This document shows positions 22,101 through 34,111 of a DNA stretch of 64,000 bases, one piece after another. The DNA comes from Bugula neritina (Eukaryota; Bryozoa; Gymnolaemata; Cheilostomatida; Bugulidae). Every line of letters starts with the position of its first letter. Position 1 is the first letter of the stretch. A model generated the notes under the pieces. That model saw only the letters and a program-made list of their open reading frames with translations, did no database searches and had not been told where the DNA came from. The stretch spans positions 2,191,001 through 2,255,000 of the forward strand of contig OZ037772.1 of the NCBI GenBank assembly GCA_964035545.1. Direction: 5' to 3'. The translations under genes were made by a program, and so were the position numbers.

Positions 22101-23202
22101 TGTACTTTGTGCCACAGCAACTCTGTTGTCATGACAACATCATACATGTTTATAATCACAGGAAAGAAGATAAGAAACACAAGTCAATTCAACACAGTGG
22201 TTCCCAAACTGGGAGAATCCCCCTATAAGAGGGAATTTAGGCTTTTTAGGGGGAGCTGGGATTTTGATTTCAAAAATTTCAAGCAGTTTGTTGAAGACTT
22301 TGAGCCCTTGCAAGTTACATGTACGTGTATATCTATAGGCCTTCATCTTAGCTCATCTATTTAACCAATTCTGCAATCTCAGTCTACTTCTACATGAATG
22401 TGTTTTTAATTACATTTTCAATATTGGGGTTGGGGTTTAGGGGTTGGGGTGGGAGGTTTGAAAGCAAGCTGACACAATGTCATCAGCTGCAGCCATAATA
22501 TTAATAATTGAACTGCTCTGTGTTTTATACATGCATAATAATATAATTATCAGAAACAATTATATTATATTCAAATGTAAGAGAAGAATGTTGCATTGTT
22601 ATCTATATTATCATTATGACAGTCATAAAAATTCCCGATTGTCGAAAGGGAGGGGACTTAATAGTAAACATATATGAAAGTGGGAATGGTATGAAAAAGG
22701 TTGGGAATGATTGCTCTAACAAGTCTTGTACTGTATGAGAACAAAATAATATAATGAGGAGACAACCCCAATCCCATGACGTCTAACAGCACCACAATTC
22801 AACAAGAGAGGACAGCTGATGATGCAATCTACTTAACAGTTACTTTTTCTACCTAATGCAAAGATATCCACACACTCCACAAGTTAGTAACCAGAGTTCA
22901 CATAGAATATACAGTATTGTTTGCTTTTCATAGACACAGATCAGACAACTCCTAGATGATAGTGAGAAAATCATACGCAAGCCTATGACATGATATATCG
23001 TGTTATGTACTGTAACTCACCTACAATAAGCACATCTGATATGATCCTTCCTACCACCGATGTCAGTCTTCAAACATCTCATGCAGTACACATGCAGACA
23101 GGGCAGAGTTCTGGGATCTTCAAGTTTGTTGAAGTACTGCGAGCAGTACCCACAGCGATACGAATTGTTTAGTCTCTTTTTCACAACTCTGGATTCTGCC
23201 AT
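16105..23202 (-). CDS. TRIM-like RING/B-box/coiled-coil/beta-propeller protein, seven exons
   Basis: Minus-strand exons 23202-23021, 20836-20656, 20458-20269, 19164-18959, 18524-18245, 17851-17162 and 16241-16105 join in phase to 621 residues. The start is MAESRVVKK. A C3HC4 RING occupies about residues 17-60 (CGYC, PCLHVYCMRC, CAYC). Exon 2 holds a first B-box (CDVC...C...C..H). Exon 3 holds a second B-box (CEHHKEEQLTEVCSKC). Exons 4-5 are heptad-rich coiled coil. Exons 6-7 are repeated beta-strand blades (for example LLCIVDCSKKQLVVCNL, STLLIGDYTEDGKVRRY), an NHL/WD-like propeller. This is the architecture of TRIM E3 ubiquitin ligases, with the propeller as substrate or RNA binder. Every splice junction keeps phase and no stop is found. 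Introns 1, 3 and 6 contain MITE or SINE insertions. The substrate is unknown. Confidence 0.9.
16755..16850 (-). mobile_element. tRNA-derived SINE-like fragment
   Basis: On the minus strand the segment has a tRNA-like order: a degenerate A-box region, then GGGGTTCAAACCC, which fits the pol III B box. It lies in the last intron of the TRIM-like gene. Confidence 0.5.
18689..18735. repeat. Perfect 19-bp hairpin in intron 4 of the TRIM-like gene
   Basis: The arms CTGTCAATCACTCACACAG (18689-18707) and its reverse complement (18717-18735) are separated by nine bases. Confidence 0.9.
19365..20014. mobile_element. hAT-type MITE in TRIM intron 3
   Basis: Ends are CAGTTGCTCTCAACC and, reversed, CAGTGGTGTCCCACC, the CAGNGGTNCCCAA-like hAT terminus. 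The 8-bp flanks AATTAAAG and AGTTAAAG differ at one base. Part of the interior matches, inverted, 27040-27262. Confidence 0.8.
22195..22713. mobile_element. hAT-type MITE in TRIM intron 1
   Basis: It begins CAGTGGTTCCCAAACT and ends, reversed, CAATCATTCCCAACC. The 8-bp flanks ATTCAACA and CTCTAACA share six bases, so this is an older insertion. It contains a TTGGGGTTTAGGGGTTGGGG G-rich run at 22430-22450. Confidence 0.75.
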
Positions 23203-23649
23203 CTTGGTTATATGATAAGGAAATCCTGTAAAAGATACACATACTCTTAGCATAATATTTCACACTACATCTGTGAAGGTTTCCAAATCAAAGACTTAAC
23301 CATTAACAATAAACCATACAAAATAAAGACATGAAAAATAATGTTAAACAAAGGCAGTTAATAAGACTGGTATACATGATAGTCAGCTACAACATGCTGA
23401 GCTCACAGCTTTAACTGTCTAACAAAGGCTGTATTGTTTCCATTGTAATCACTGAATAGGTTTTTGCTAATGACTCAAACTCCATATACAATAAATATGA
23501 AGCAATGCTGTGTGCTTCAGTGAACAATTTTATTCTACTTCTATTGAACACCACTAATCAATTGTTTCCAATATATAGAGGAGAAGTGAAACATGAATAC
23601 CAGTGAGTTAATTCATTTTAACATTTCTGCAGTGTTGGTGATGCATGAT

Positions 23650-24245
23650 TTGATTGATTGATTGATTTATTTATTACATATCACAAACATGACAACACGT
23701 TGCAAAATTCAGTGTAAATGCTGATTATAACATAACTAGGCATGAACAAAATTAAGAGAAAAAGTCAAAACTCTGTTAGACTATTTAAAATAAAAGCTCG
23801 TTTAAAGTATTTACAAGATGTCGCAAGAAGCTATCTCTGCCCCATGCCCCTCTATATTTGATAGTTCGATATCTTCCAGAGGGGCATTGACTCAGAAAGT
23901 TATTGATAAAATGGTCATTGTCTGCTATATATTTGATAGCAAGTTCTTTGGTGAGTTTCTGAATGTGCAAGTCAATGTTTAGATACTCAATCCCAAGTTT
24001 TGAGCAATCTTTGAAAATCCTTCAAATGGCTTTTTTATCACTGGCATAGATACAAGTAAAAATAGTAGGTAGACAATAGGCGATGCCGGACAAGATGAAA
24101 CTTTTGAATAACATATTTGCTAGAGGTTTAGAGCTAAGATATGCAAAACTCTTCACAATATACATTCTTCTTGATACTGTTGTAACTACTGATTGTACAT
24201 GTTCATGAAATCTCAAATTCTGATCCACTAACACACCAAGATATT
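23650..24245 (-). mobile_element. 5'-truncated non-LTR retrotransposon (3' end of RT ORF)
   Basis: Minus-strand text LGVLVDQNLRFHEHVQSV and, further on, SFLRHLVNTLNELLF is typical of the C-terminal part of CR1/Jockey-group reverse transcriptases (the R..SFL...LN ending). Frame is lost between the two pieces near 24022. The 3' end is an (ATCA)n tail at 23650-23675, as in microsatellite-tailed LINEs. It is truncated at about 24245 and so is a dead copy. Confidence 0.75.
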
Positions 24246-24249
24246 AATA

Positions 24250-26200
24250 TGTTACTTAGATTCACTCTTCCACCAGCCAGGGAAAAAGCCATCAACTGCT
24301 AGTTTACTATTCTAATCATCTAATAGAAACTATGGTGGTGTGAAACATACTAATTTAACATGTTTGTGCTTCTGTTAGGTCAGATGTAGTTGTTTCATGA
24401 GTTGGCAGCTTCTACACTCATCTCTAGCCAATTATTTATTCTACACTCTTACCTAGCAAATGATTTATTAACACTAACCTCATATTTTTATGTTTACAAC
24501 AATAGTAGATCATATATATGTGGCTAACCTAGTCATATGAGTCAATATTGGGTGATAATCACCAAGATTATCATTATAAATAAATTTAATGATGGTAGGG
24601 GACCTGGCAGTAAAACCAACTGCAACACTAAATCTAATACTGATAGTTATAGTAGAGCAATAATAGTAACTTACACTTTGTAGTTATACTTATAGTAAAT
24701 GTAATGCAATGAGTAAAAATTACTAATACTAATTAGTAATTACTCATACAACAATACTAATACTAATAGTAATAGCAGTAATCCTAATAGGAGATGCAAT
24801 ATCAATACTAATTGTAATTACTAATAGAAATACTTAAAGTTAATACAAATATTTATATAAATAAAATAGTGCGAAACTGAAATACTTAGTCTCAATTCTT
24901 ATATAGTTATATCAACAGTAAATCGAATAGCAATACTAAGAGTAATCTAATAGTACATGTATTACTAATAGACTAATACTTATAGTACGTAATAGTAATC
25001 TGTAATCGTAGGCTACTACTACGTACTACTAGTACTACTACTAGTAGATCAATTTTTCAGTATTAAAACTTGAACCTAAACTTGAAGTCGATTAAATTTC
25101 TTATAATAATAATAAATTTGATATCATTAATACGATATTCATATTTATATTTTTCGATAAATCATTATAATTAATTAATTATTGATCATATGCCTATGGG
25201 CTATGGTATTACTATGTCTATTGTAAATTTCAAATCAAAGACTCAAAGAGAAACAATTATATTTAATTAACATTATAACATTAACTTTAACTCATAACAT
25301 TAACTGTAAGAATTTTAATTTATATAACTTATAATTTAAATATAACTTAGTCTTAAGCTTAATCTTATATTGATATTAAATAAGTTATAAGCCTAGACTT
25401 AAACCTAAAGCCTAAAGGCTAAAAGTAAAACTAAAACTAAATGTAAGAGTAAATCTAGAATTAAAATAGTAAAATACTAAATACTAATAGTAATAATAAA
25501 TACCAAAATAGTAAATCTAACTGCAAGTATTAAAGTACGGGTACCTGATTAATTTGAGAAATAATGAGATGACTCAAACTGTTCTCACCTCACGAGAGTC
25601 AATAGTGTCAGTCTGTAAACTGGTAAGAAACTTGGTAGCTAGTAACTGAGAAAAGGCACAATATCAATATGAATAAAACTAAAGTAACGAGGAAGTTCCA
25701 CGCGCAGAAGGATTATAACACGTCACTCAAGTACAAAGGTCGGCTCTATAATAATCACGTGAAAGAAATGTTGAGTTCAGTGAGCCGAGCGCTATATTTT
25801 AGCGTCGAAGAGAGACAACTCTAAGGTTGAAATCTGAACAATTATCCAGGGCACCAGGTGTGCATGTTTTTCAATTGAGCTATTTTAGAATATCTAATTC
25901 CGGTCCTGTATATTTTCAAATTACAAAAATACCGATAACATCTATGTCCTTTTTAGTAGCAAAATCTTTACAAGAGATTTGTCTCTTATTAGTCTACTTC
26001 GGTGTCAGCTAGCACTTGCATCTTTTTGTTTGTACTTTCATTATGTAAAATATTTTTTTTATAATGTTTGAGTTGAGCTGTTTAGTACTAGCATATTCAG
26101 CGACATCACTGAACATCTGATTAATCCTGAATTTTCTTAACTGGCAGGCTGCAATCAAGATGGCAGAGGGATGTGATGCTATGGTAGAGGTATGGTGGTT
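24250..26200. other. AT-rich stretch with degenerate ACTAATAGTA simple sequence
   Basis: From about 24640 to 25510 the sequence is largely interspersed ACTAATA/TAGTAAT hexamer-like words. I see no exon. The region 25640-25830 is less repetitive and could hold the promoter of a gene outside my recognition. Confidence 0.5.
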
Positions 26201-26209
26201 CCTCTAGCT

Positions 26210-27288
26210 CAGTGGTTCCAAACCTTTTACATACCATATCATCTCCCCTTCCATAACTGTTTACTATTAAATTCCCCTTTTTCTAAAAGCGCAATTTATG
26301 AATGATAGGCATAATATACAATAGAAGTCTATATTTGTTCTAGTATATTTGATTATAATATAAGATTATGATAATTATATTATGCATGTAAAAAGCACAG
26401 AGCAGTTCAATTATTAATACTATGGCTGCAGCTGGTGAATTTGTGCTGCAGCTTGCTTAAGTCTGACTTGGGTTTTGACAAGCTGTACATTGTAGGTCAC
26501 TTTGCAGGTCAAGGCAGTTTATTTGCTGATTCCTAACCATTAGCATATTAATTGAAGGAATCCTATCTTATACAAAAAGGTAGTGCTGAATGGCACTAAA
26601 ACTGTTAAAGTATTGTGAGCAATGTGTGGGTAGAGTTTGCTTGTGAAAACACAGAATTCATCAAATCATCCTTCACTGTAAACCAGCTCAATGACACTCT
26701 CATGTAACTCTCTTATGGAGGTAGCTCAGGGAAATACTGTCAAATAATGGTAAAAGTTCAAATATATTCGCAGAAATGCTTTTTGAAAGATATCTCTGAA
26801 ACAGGTTCTTTTTCTAATAATTTATTGAGTGTGAGGATAGTTGTATCATAGAATTATGTCAAGGTCACAACTTGAGTTCAGCTTTGAAAGGATTGATGCA
26901 GCTATAATGAAGAGTAAGGATGTGATGATTGCACTGGAACACAGGAAATATATCCACTATATGTATGCAGTGTGTATAGTTTATAGAAATGAGCTTGCAT
27001 TGCTGCTTAAACTTCCTGTTGGTTTTGCTTCCAATTCAAACTTCCGAACCTTCATTCGTAGTAGGAGGGGTAGCAGCTAGGGTAGAGTGAATATTAGACA
27101 CATGGATGTAGAAGTAAACTTAGATTGTAGAGTGTAGTGTGGATAAATATAAGAATTACATAATATGAAGGAGTTGTAGTTATACATATACAGTACATGT
27201 AATCTTGAAAACAAGGCAAGAGCTCAAAGAGCTGATAACAAACTGTGAAATTTTTAGAAAAAAAATCTTCATCACTTGAGAAGATCTG
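26210..27288. mobile_element. hAT-type non-autonomous element
   Basis: The left end CAGTGGTTCCAAACC is preceded by CTCTAGCT (26202-26209). The right end is followed by GTCTAGCT (27289-27296), a 7/8 match. The interior near the right end (27040-27262) is the inverse of the 19365-20014 MITE. No transposase is seen. Confidence 0.65.
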
Positions 27289-27391
27289 GTCTAGCTAAGC
27301 TAAGGTGAGGGGAGGTGAGAGAGTAACCCAGTTCCAGTGTATAATATTCATCATTATAGACTGACAAGAGCTTCTCATTTGTATGTTGATT

Positions 27392-27753
27392 AATATAACA
27401 TAATATACTGTATAACATAGTATATACTGTATAACATAATATACTGTATAACATAGTATACTGTATAACATAATATACTATATAACATAGTATACTGTAT
27501 GACATAGTATACTGTATAACATAATATACTGTATAACATAGTATACTGTATGACATAGTATACTGTATGACATAATATACTGTATAACATAGTATACTGT
27601 ATGACATAGTATACTGTATGACATAATATACTGTATGACATAGTATACTGTATAACATAATATGCTGTATAACATAGTATACTGTATAACATAGTATACT
27701 GTATAACATAGTATACTGTATAACATAGTATACTGTATAACATAGTATACTGT
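27392..27753. repeat. 17-bp minisatellite, about 20 copies
   Basis: The unit is close to TATAACATAGTATACTG, with C/T variants giving GACATAG and AACATAA forms. The unit is stop-free in several minus-strand frames, which produces spurious ORFs. Confidence 0.93.
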
Positions 27754-27759
27754 ATCAGT

Positions 27760-30700
27760 ATATCTATTCCTCTACTGGACATTTTAAGTCCTATCACGGC
27801 TCGACGGGAGTCAGTGAGTGGCAGTGATCACAAATGTTCACCTACTCTGGTGAGCTAATATGTACAGATTCGATTGGCTGCATGTGATAACCAATTCAAT
27901 TCGATTGGTTAAAAGACTGCTAGTAGCTTGAAGTACTAATAACAACTAGTGGTGGATATCAAGGGGGTTGATGCCTATACACATATTTTTAGCAGCAATA
28001 TGTATTCAAAAATACAATTTCTTAACTACATAGTTTATATACTTACATATCATAAAGATAATACTAAAATATTTTGGTTTAGATAAAATGTTTATAATAA
28101 ATTAAAATGCATTGATTTGAAAACAATCCACCCCTTGTAGACTTCGCACCAGCTTTTCACAATTACAACTATAATGAGCAAGTAAGAATTTAGTCTTACA
28201 AACTCAATTCAAAAATAGTTGTCCTCTCATTTTATGTTGCACCTCCTAAAATTACTTTTATATTCTAGGAAGTTATGTGCACTGATATAAATAGCCCAAA
28301 TACATATTACGTTGATATATAATGTTATTTATTTATAATTATCATATTATATATAACAATATATTTTTATTTTTATATACCAACGCAATATATTATATAT
28401 TATACTAAATTATATACATTTTATATGTTATAATTATGTATCATAACTATTATTTATATGTTTTGTATATTATATATATATTTATAATTAGATACAATTT
28501 TATTTATCAATATTGATTTAAGTATATGTTTTTGATATATTTTTCGATTGCGTTTTATCCATTATTTTTATCGTTTATTTATGTTGCGAGATGTACTCCT
28601 AAAAAGACGTAGCTTTGCATTGGGTTGATCAAACTTGTAAATAATCATTATTATAACTCGAAGTTCACTTCATGGGCAAATGGCGCATGTTCTTTAGGAG
28701 TTGTCTATTCGATACATGAAAAGTTTCGAAAAGTAAAGTGTTGTGATAAAAGTGAAAACGAAAATAGCTTTTCAAAAAACTTTTTGTCATTAAAAAATGA
28801 CTATAATATAAGCTCTATTAGTATTTGATTTGTCACAAAGAGGCCCAAATATTTTGTCAACCTATTCTCTTAAAAACTTGAATCATAGTATAGAAATATT
28901 TTATTTCGGGTTTTAAATATATTAATTGCAGGCATCCGCTACGCATAATAATACATCAGGACCCAATTTGAAAAATTGAAAATCCTTCTCATTCATGTAA
29001 TTTGTACCAGTTTTTCGCAAATAAATTAAATGAAGAGATGTTCTTGCCAATCATTAAAACTTAAATCAGGTGAGTGTTTATGGCATTCTTACTATTGGTG
29101 ACTCTGGTTTATGACTATTTAGTATAACTATATAATTATATTCAATAATTGATTAATTCATACTTATTAACTAACTTATAGTAGCAGTTATAGTTATAAC
29201 AATAATGAATAAATATAATATTAATAATATTAATAATAATACTATTAGTATTACTATTAGTATTACTATTAGTATTAAGTAATTAACTACAAGTATAAGT
29301 TATACTTATAGTAGAGGTATTAGTAATAGTATAAGTATTACTTTAGTCATTAGTGTTGTTCATATTCATATTGTAATTGTTATTACTGCTGCTACTAGTA
29401 CTAATACAGTAATAGTAATACTAATACTGTGATACTAATAGTAATACTAATTATACTAGTAGTCGTACCAGTATAAAATATAGTAACACTTATACTAATA
29501 GTAATAGTACAGGTAGTACCAATACTAATAGTAATAGTGATCAGTGATCACTAATACTAATAGTAATACTAATTATCTAATACTAGTAATAGTAGTAATA
29601 CTATTACATAATCGTAATGATAATCAAGTTTAAATTTTTAATAGTAATAGTATTACTATTACTATTAATATCAACAAGTTTCAACTTGATTATCATTACG
29701 ATTATGTATTACTATTACTATCAGTATTGGTAATCACTGTTAACAGTAGACGTAGTAGTACTTTTACTGGGTTTAGTATTAGTACCACTGCTAGCAGTAG
29801 TACTAGTACTAAGTGGTTAATGTTATTGATACTGCTATTTTGACTTTCTATTACTATTAGTATTCGACTTGCACTCACAGTTATTATATCTGTTACTCTT
29901 CAATTGCCTAAGTATTGTCATTACCAATCCTTTAAGCTATTGGTATTTTTATTATTATTAGTATTGATTTTAGATTTAGTTGCATAATTATTACTTAGAG
30001 TTCGTGCCACAAAATTAAATATCACAATAATCTATATATTACTACACCACAACTCCTAGTAACACTAACAGTATTTACATTTACTTAATGCTTGTAGTTG
30101 CACTGCTACCAGTCTTTGTAGGCTACTAGATATTAATTCTTGCTGTTGCTATTATTCTAAGTTAGCAAATTGGTAGCACTAGCGGTATAAGTATTACTTG
30201 TGTGTAGTATAACATGTATTTGCAATAAAATTAGAATAATTTAATTGCAATAATAATCATATTAACATTCTATAATCACTCAATTATAGAAGTTGAATGA
30301 AATTATAAATGATTCAATTTAATATAAAGATAGGCTGAGATATTTTGCAAATTATATAGGCTCTGTGATTTTTGTAAAGATACGATGTTTATTTTAGGTG
30401 TTGTGGCAGGTACGAAGCATAACAGACAAAGATAGTTTCAAGAATTTTGCTGAAATAACTGATGCAAATGTGAAAAAATGAAAAATAAATTCTTCGTTTG
30501 TATGAATTGCGATTGTAATTTTCAAGTTGTTAACATATACTATCAATTGTTATAATATGATGTTGTGCAAAATAAAGTATATTCTGCTAATAAAAGTATA
30601 TCTTGATATATTTATGCAACCTATGTACTTCTAAATAGTTTATATAGTATAGCATCAATAAAATGTGTATACAGACAACACCACGCTATAAACTGAGTTT

Positions 30701-30900
30701 GAGACTTTGAGTCATCTTTCTGTTCTGAGCATAACCTTGTAGCTGTTACATAATCATGTTAACAGTCTAATGCTTTTGCTCATGTAATATTATGCTACAT
30801 TATATACTATAATATACAGATATTATACTGAAATCACTAGATTGTAGCATCACATACTGGTGATGGTGCCTCAAACTGTTGGACAGACTTGCACCTGATT
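27760..30900. other. Gene-poor AT-rich stretch with TACTAATAGTA simple sequence
   Basis: 28300-28520 is nearly pure A/T. 29190-29880 is again dominated by ACTAATAGTAATA-like words, with an embedded foldback at 29600-29710. No coding exon is supported. Confidence 0.55.
29600..29712. repeat. Foldback within simple sequence
   Basis: ATAATCGTAATGATAATCAA at 29608 is matched by its reverse complement ending near 29705. The arms extend to about 30-45 bases and the interior is itself TAGTAATAGTATTACTATTA. Confidence 0.8.
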
Positions 30901-30930
30901 TCAATTATATGCAGTTTTTCAAATATAATA

Positions 30931-31216
30931 TATAAGTTGGCAACTACATGATAGTAATATTATACTGAATACTGCAAGCCGCATGAATAGAACATTGATG
31001 GAGAATGAACAGCTTTTTGCACTTTTAATTTGGAGTTGTCTCACTATTACTTTCTTTCTAGAGATGATAGGTATATATACCATCATCTCCAGAAAGCAAG
31101 AAATAGTGAGACAACTCCAAATTAAAAGTGCAGAAAGCTGTTCATTCTCTATCAATCTTCTATTCAGTCGACTTGCAGTATTTTGTAAATTATTATAATG
31201 TAGTTGCCAACTTATA
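30931..31216. mobile_element. Foldback MITE, 286 bp
   Basis: Nearly the whole element is an inverted repeat. It runs from TATAAGTTGGCAACTACAT at the left to its complement at 31198-31216, with centre GATAGGTATATATACCATC. Each arm carries the octamer GGAGTTGT/ACAACTCC. Confidence 0.88.
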
Positions 31217-34046
31217 AGTTATAAGTTATAACATTATATATTTATGTATAGAGAGAAAGCAGTTTATGCTGCAGCAGACTTATGCAATTTCTATTTGTTG
31301 TACTTCTATTATTTTAATTATAAGTATATAATTAAAACTAATTTAGTTAATATTAGAAAAGTGATGTTTGTGTCAGTTCAACCCCAAGTGAGTTACTTTA
31401 CGCCAATGTGGCTTATGATATAAATTCTGCGTATTTGTCAGATTTGGCTTTACATATTATCTGTGTATATATATATAATCTAGCTGCTTATACACTAGAT
31501 GTTCCCAGCTTTTGTCGATTGTGTTATTGCTAATTAAATTTGTTGTGCAAACTACAGCAGTGCTTCTGATTCATGTATTAATCTCAATCTTGGATACAAA
31601 ACTGCAAGTATAAGCCTCTTTTTAATAATGTAAATGTTTATTGAGTGTGGTATTTTTTTCCTCAATTAGGCTGGTGTGAACAACCAACGCAGTTTTACTG
31701 TTAAACGCTCAGCATACAGGATGTGTCATTAATTTATGTTGCTAAAATAAAACAATTTAATATTTCAGTCCTATAATAATTTATATATTATAGTCTGTTG
31801 CATGGATAGCATGCAGCTATAGTATATATAGTTCTGTACTATAAGTGTTTGTATCCCTTTACTGTCAACTTAATATTTATTTCCTTAAGCCATCAAACCT
31901 CAATATTCATAAATTATTGTTTTTTATCCTGATTTCTATTTTTTTCTAATATGTTATTAAAAATCTTATAAAAGCTGTCAACAAAGTGTACCGTGAAAGA
32001 TATAACTATATATAAAAACAATTTGTAATTGGTAAAAAGTTCATATTGAGACTGCATGATGCTTTTTCATAGTGTCTATATGCATGCAGTACAAATAGAA
32101 AAGTAGGTAAAATATTATATTAGAGCACACCTTAGACATGGCAAAAATTGTTTTTTACACAAAGTTAATCAATGCAGCAACCTTGCCAGAAAATGCCTCT
32201 TAAACGTAAAGGTGCAATCTGTTTTTCTGAGCATCACCAATATATGCCTATACACATATGTATTACATTTCACTATTGTAAGAAGAAATAACCTGTTATA
32301 GCAGCTATACATGCCTACAATTTTTGTCACTTACAGTATGTGGGTAACTAGTCAATATTCCGAAGACCCATTAATTAGTCCAAAAGTGATTGTTTATTAA
32401 AATATAAAACTGTTGTTGCTTTTGTTTTGTAGGCCTATATGCATGTATTGTATTGTAATTAGTTAAAAAGAGACGTTTAATGTTCTTAATTGAACTTAAT
32501 TTTTTGCTAGTGCTTTATTTATATTTTCAAGCTTTTTGTTTTTTGCATTACTGTCCAGAATAAATTATATAACTCAGCATTAAATATTCAGCATAAATTC
32601 CAAATTGCATACGGCCCAGTATATATTATAATAATTATATGCACGCAAAGATGGCTAATGATGGCAAAGAAAGTTTTATTTATAAATTCCTATTCTTAGT
32701 AAAGTATGATTATGAAAAACAGTGCAATATAAGTACCAATAATTTTAAAATCTATTTTACTTCTACTGTAACAATATATAGTATGGTGTAATTTGCACAG
32801 CAACTTGTTCCAGTCAGGGTGTACTAGAAAAATATTTTCGGACTATAATGATCCATCCTCTAGCACTCGTGGTAATTGAAAAGCTTATTAAATTTTAGTT
32901 TGATGTGTAGGTAAAGAATAAATTGCAAGAATGTAACTTAATTTGCTAAATCAGATCCCAGGTTTTCTTGATTATTGCACCAGCTCTCAATTATATATTT
33001 TACTTATTAAATCCGAAGGTTTAGCCCAGTGCTCAGTATCTAATTGGCATGCATGCATTCATGCTGTCCACCTGTTAAATAATATTTTAAAAGTAAAATA
33101 AAGTCTACAGCTATAGTCATATTTATGCTCTCATTGTTTATACATACCGATGTGTAGAATTTGAATAAAAATTTGGCAAAAAAACTACGCTAAGGCGATC
33201 AATCCTGTGGTTACGGTGCCACTGATAACCCTACTAGGCCACTCTAACGCACACTGATGAGGGTATGCACAAAGTGAGTAACTATCATGACTCAAACTTA
33301 TACAGCTATGGATGGGAACTGGTTATATTAGTTCAGCAGTATGTTTACCAGCTGTGCATAGCAATCTTGTTTCAATTTTTTTACTATAGCCTATATGACT
33401 CTGTGGTTGATGGCCATATGGCTACTGATGCTAATGGTTTTGAATAAACCCAAAAGTTAAAAATAAGTAGATTGCACATTACTATAAGGCACAACCAGGC
33501 ACCTGAGGAGAAGCATTGCAGCTATGCATATAATATTATACTGATGCATAAGAGGTAATTTATCATAATATAGTTCAACATTCCTTCTTTTAAGAAAAAA
33601 TACAGCCTTTATTTTAGGTTTACCCAGCAAACCATGAAATGATCTAAATTAATATTAAAAGTGCATTTTGAAAACTCAGGTTAATTGCGCTTATTCATAA
33701 ATTAATAATAGATATTAATATGTAAAAATATAATGCATATCATGTATAATATCATTATATTATTATATAATACTATATTATATTACCACTATATTTGCGT
33801 TATATTTTAAGTTGTGCTTCACATCTTGATTTTCTTAATGTAAAAATTTAAATTCAATATGTGCCTGAGGAGTGCCAAAGAATTGCAAAATTAATAGTAG
33901 CACAGGCTCAGTATAGTTCGGAGCAAAGTGAACAAAAGTTCTGTGCAATAAAATTTGATTTAAAACTTTTTATTACTATAAGCTCCATGTGCATTATATA
34001 TACACAATCATAGAATAAAATGTAAAGATGTAATAGTGTAAGAATG

Positions 34047-34050
<4 letters not shown>
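31217..34050. other. Gene-poor AT-rich stretch
   Basis: Scattered A/T runs and short ORFs without protein-like composition; no repeat family or exon recognised. Confidence 0.45.

Positions 34051-34107
<57 letters not shown>
34051..34107. repeat. (AT)n microsatellite
   Basis: An uninterrupted AT dinucleotide run of about 57 bases. Confidence 0.97.

Positions 34108-34109
<2 letters not shown>

Positions 34110-34111
<2 letters not shown>

Noticed and set aside
27272-27797. Long minus-strand ORFs of YSILCYTVYYVIQY-type text
   Set aside because: They are the 17-bp minisatellite read in several frames; the unit has no stop codon, so open frames are automatic.
30919-31198. Paired ORFs on both strands with the same EQL.ALLIWSCLTI text
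   Set aside because: Both arise from the two arms of the foldback MITE.
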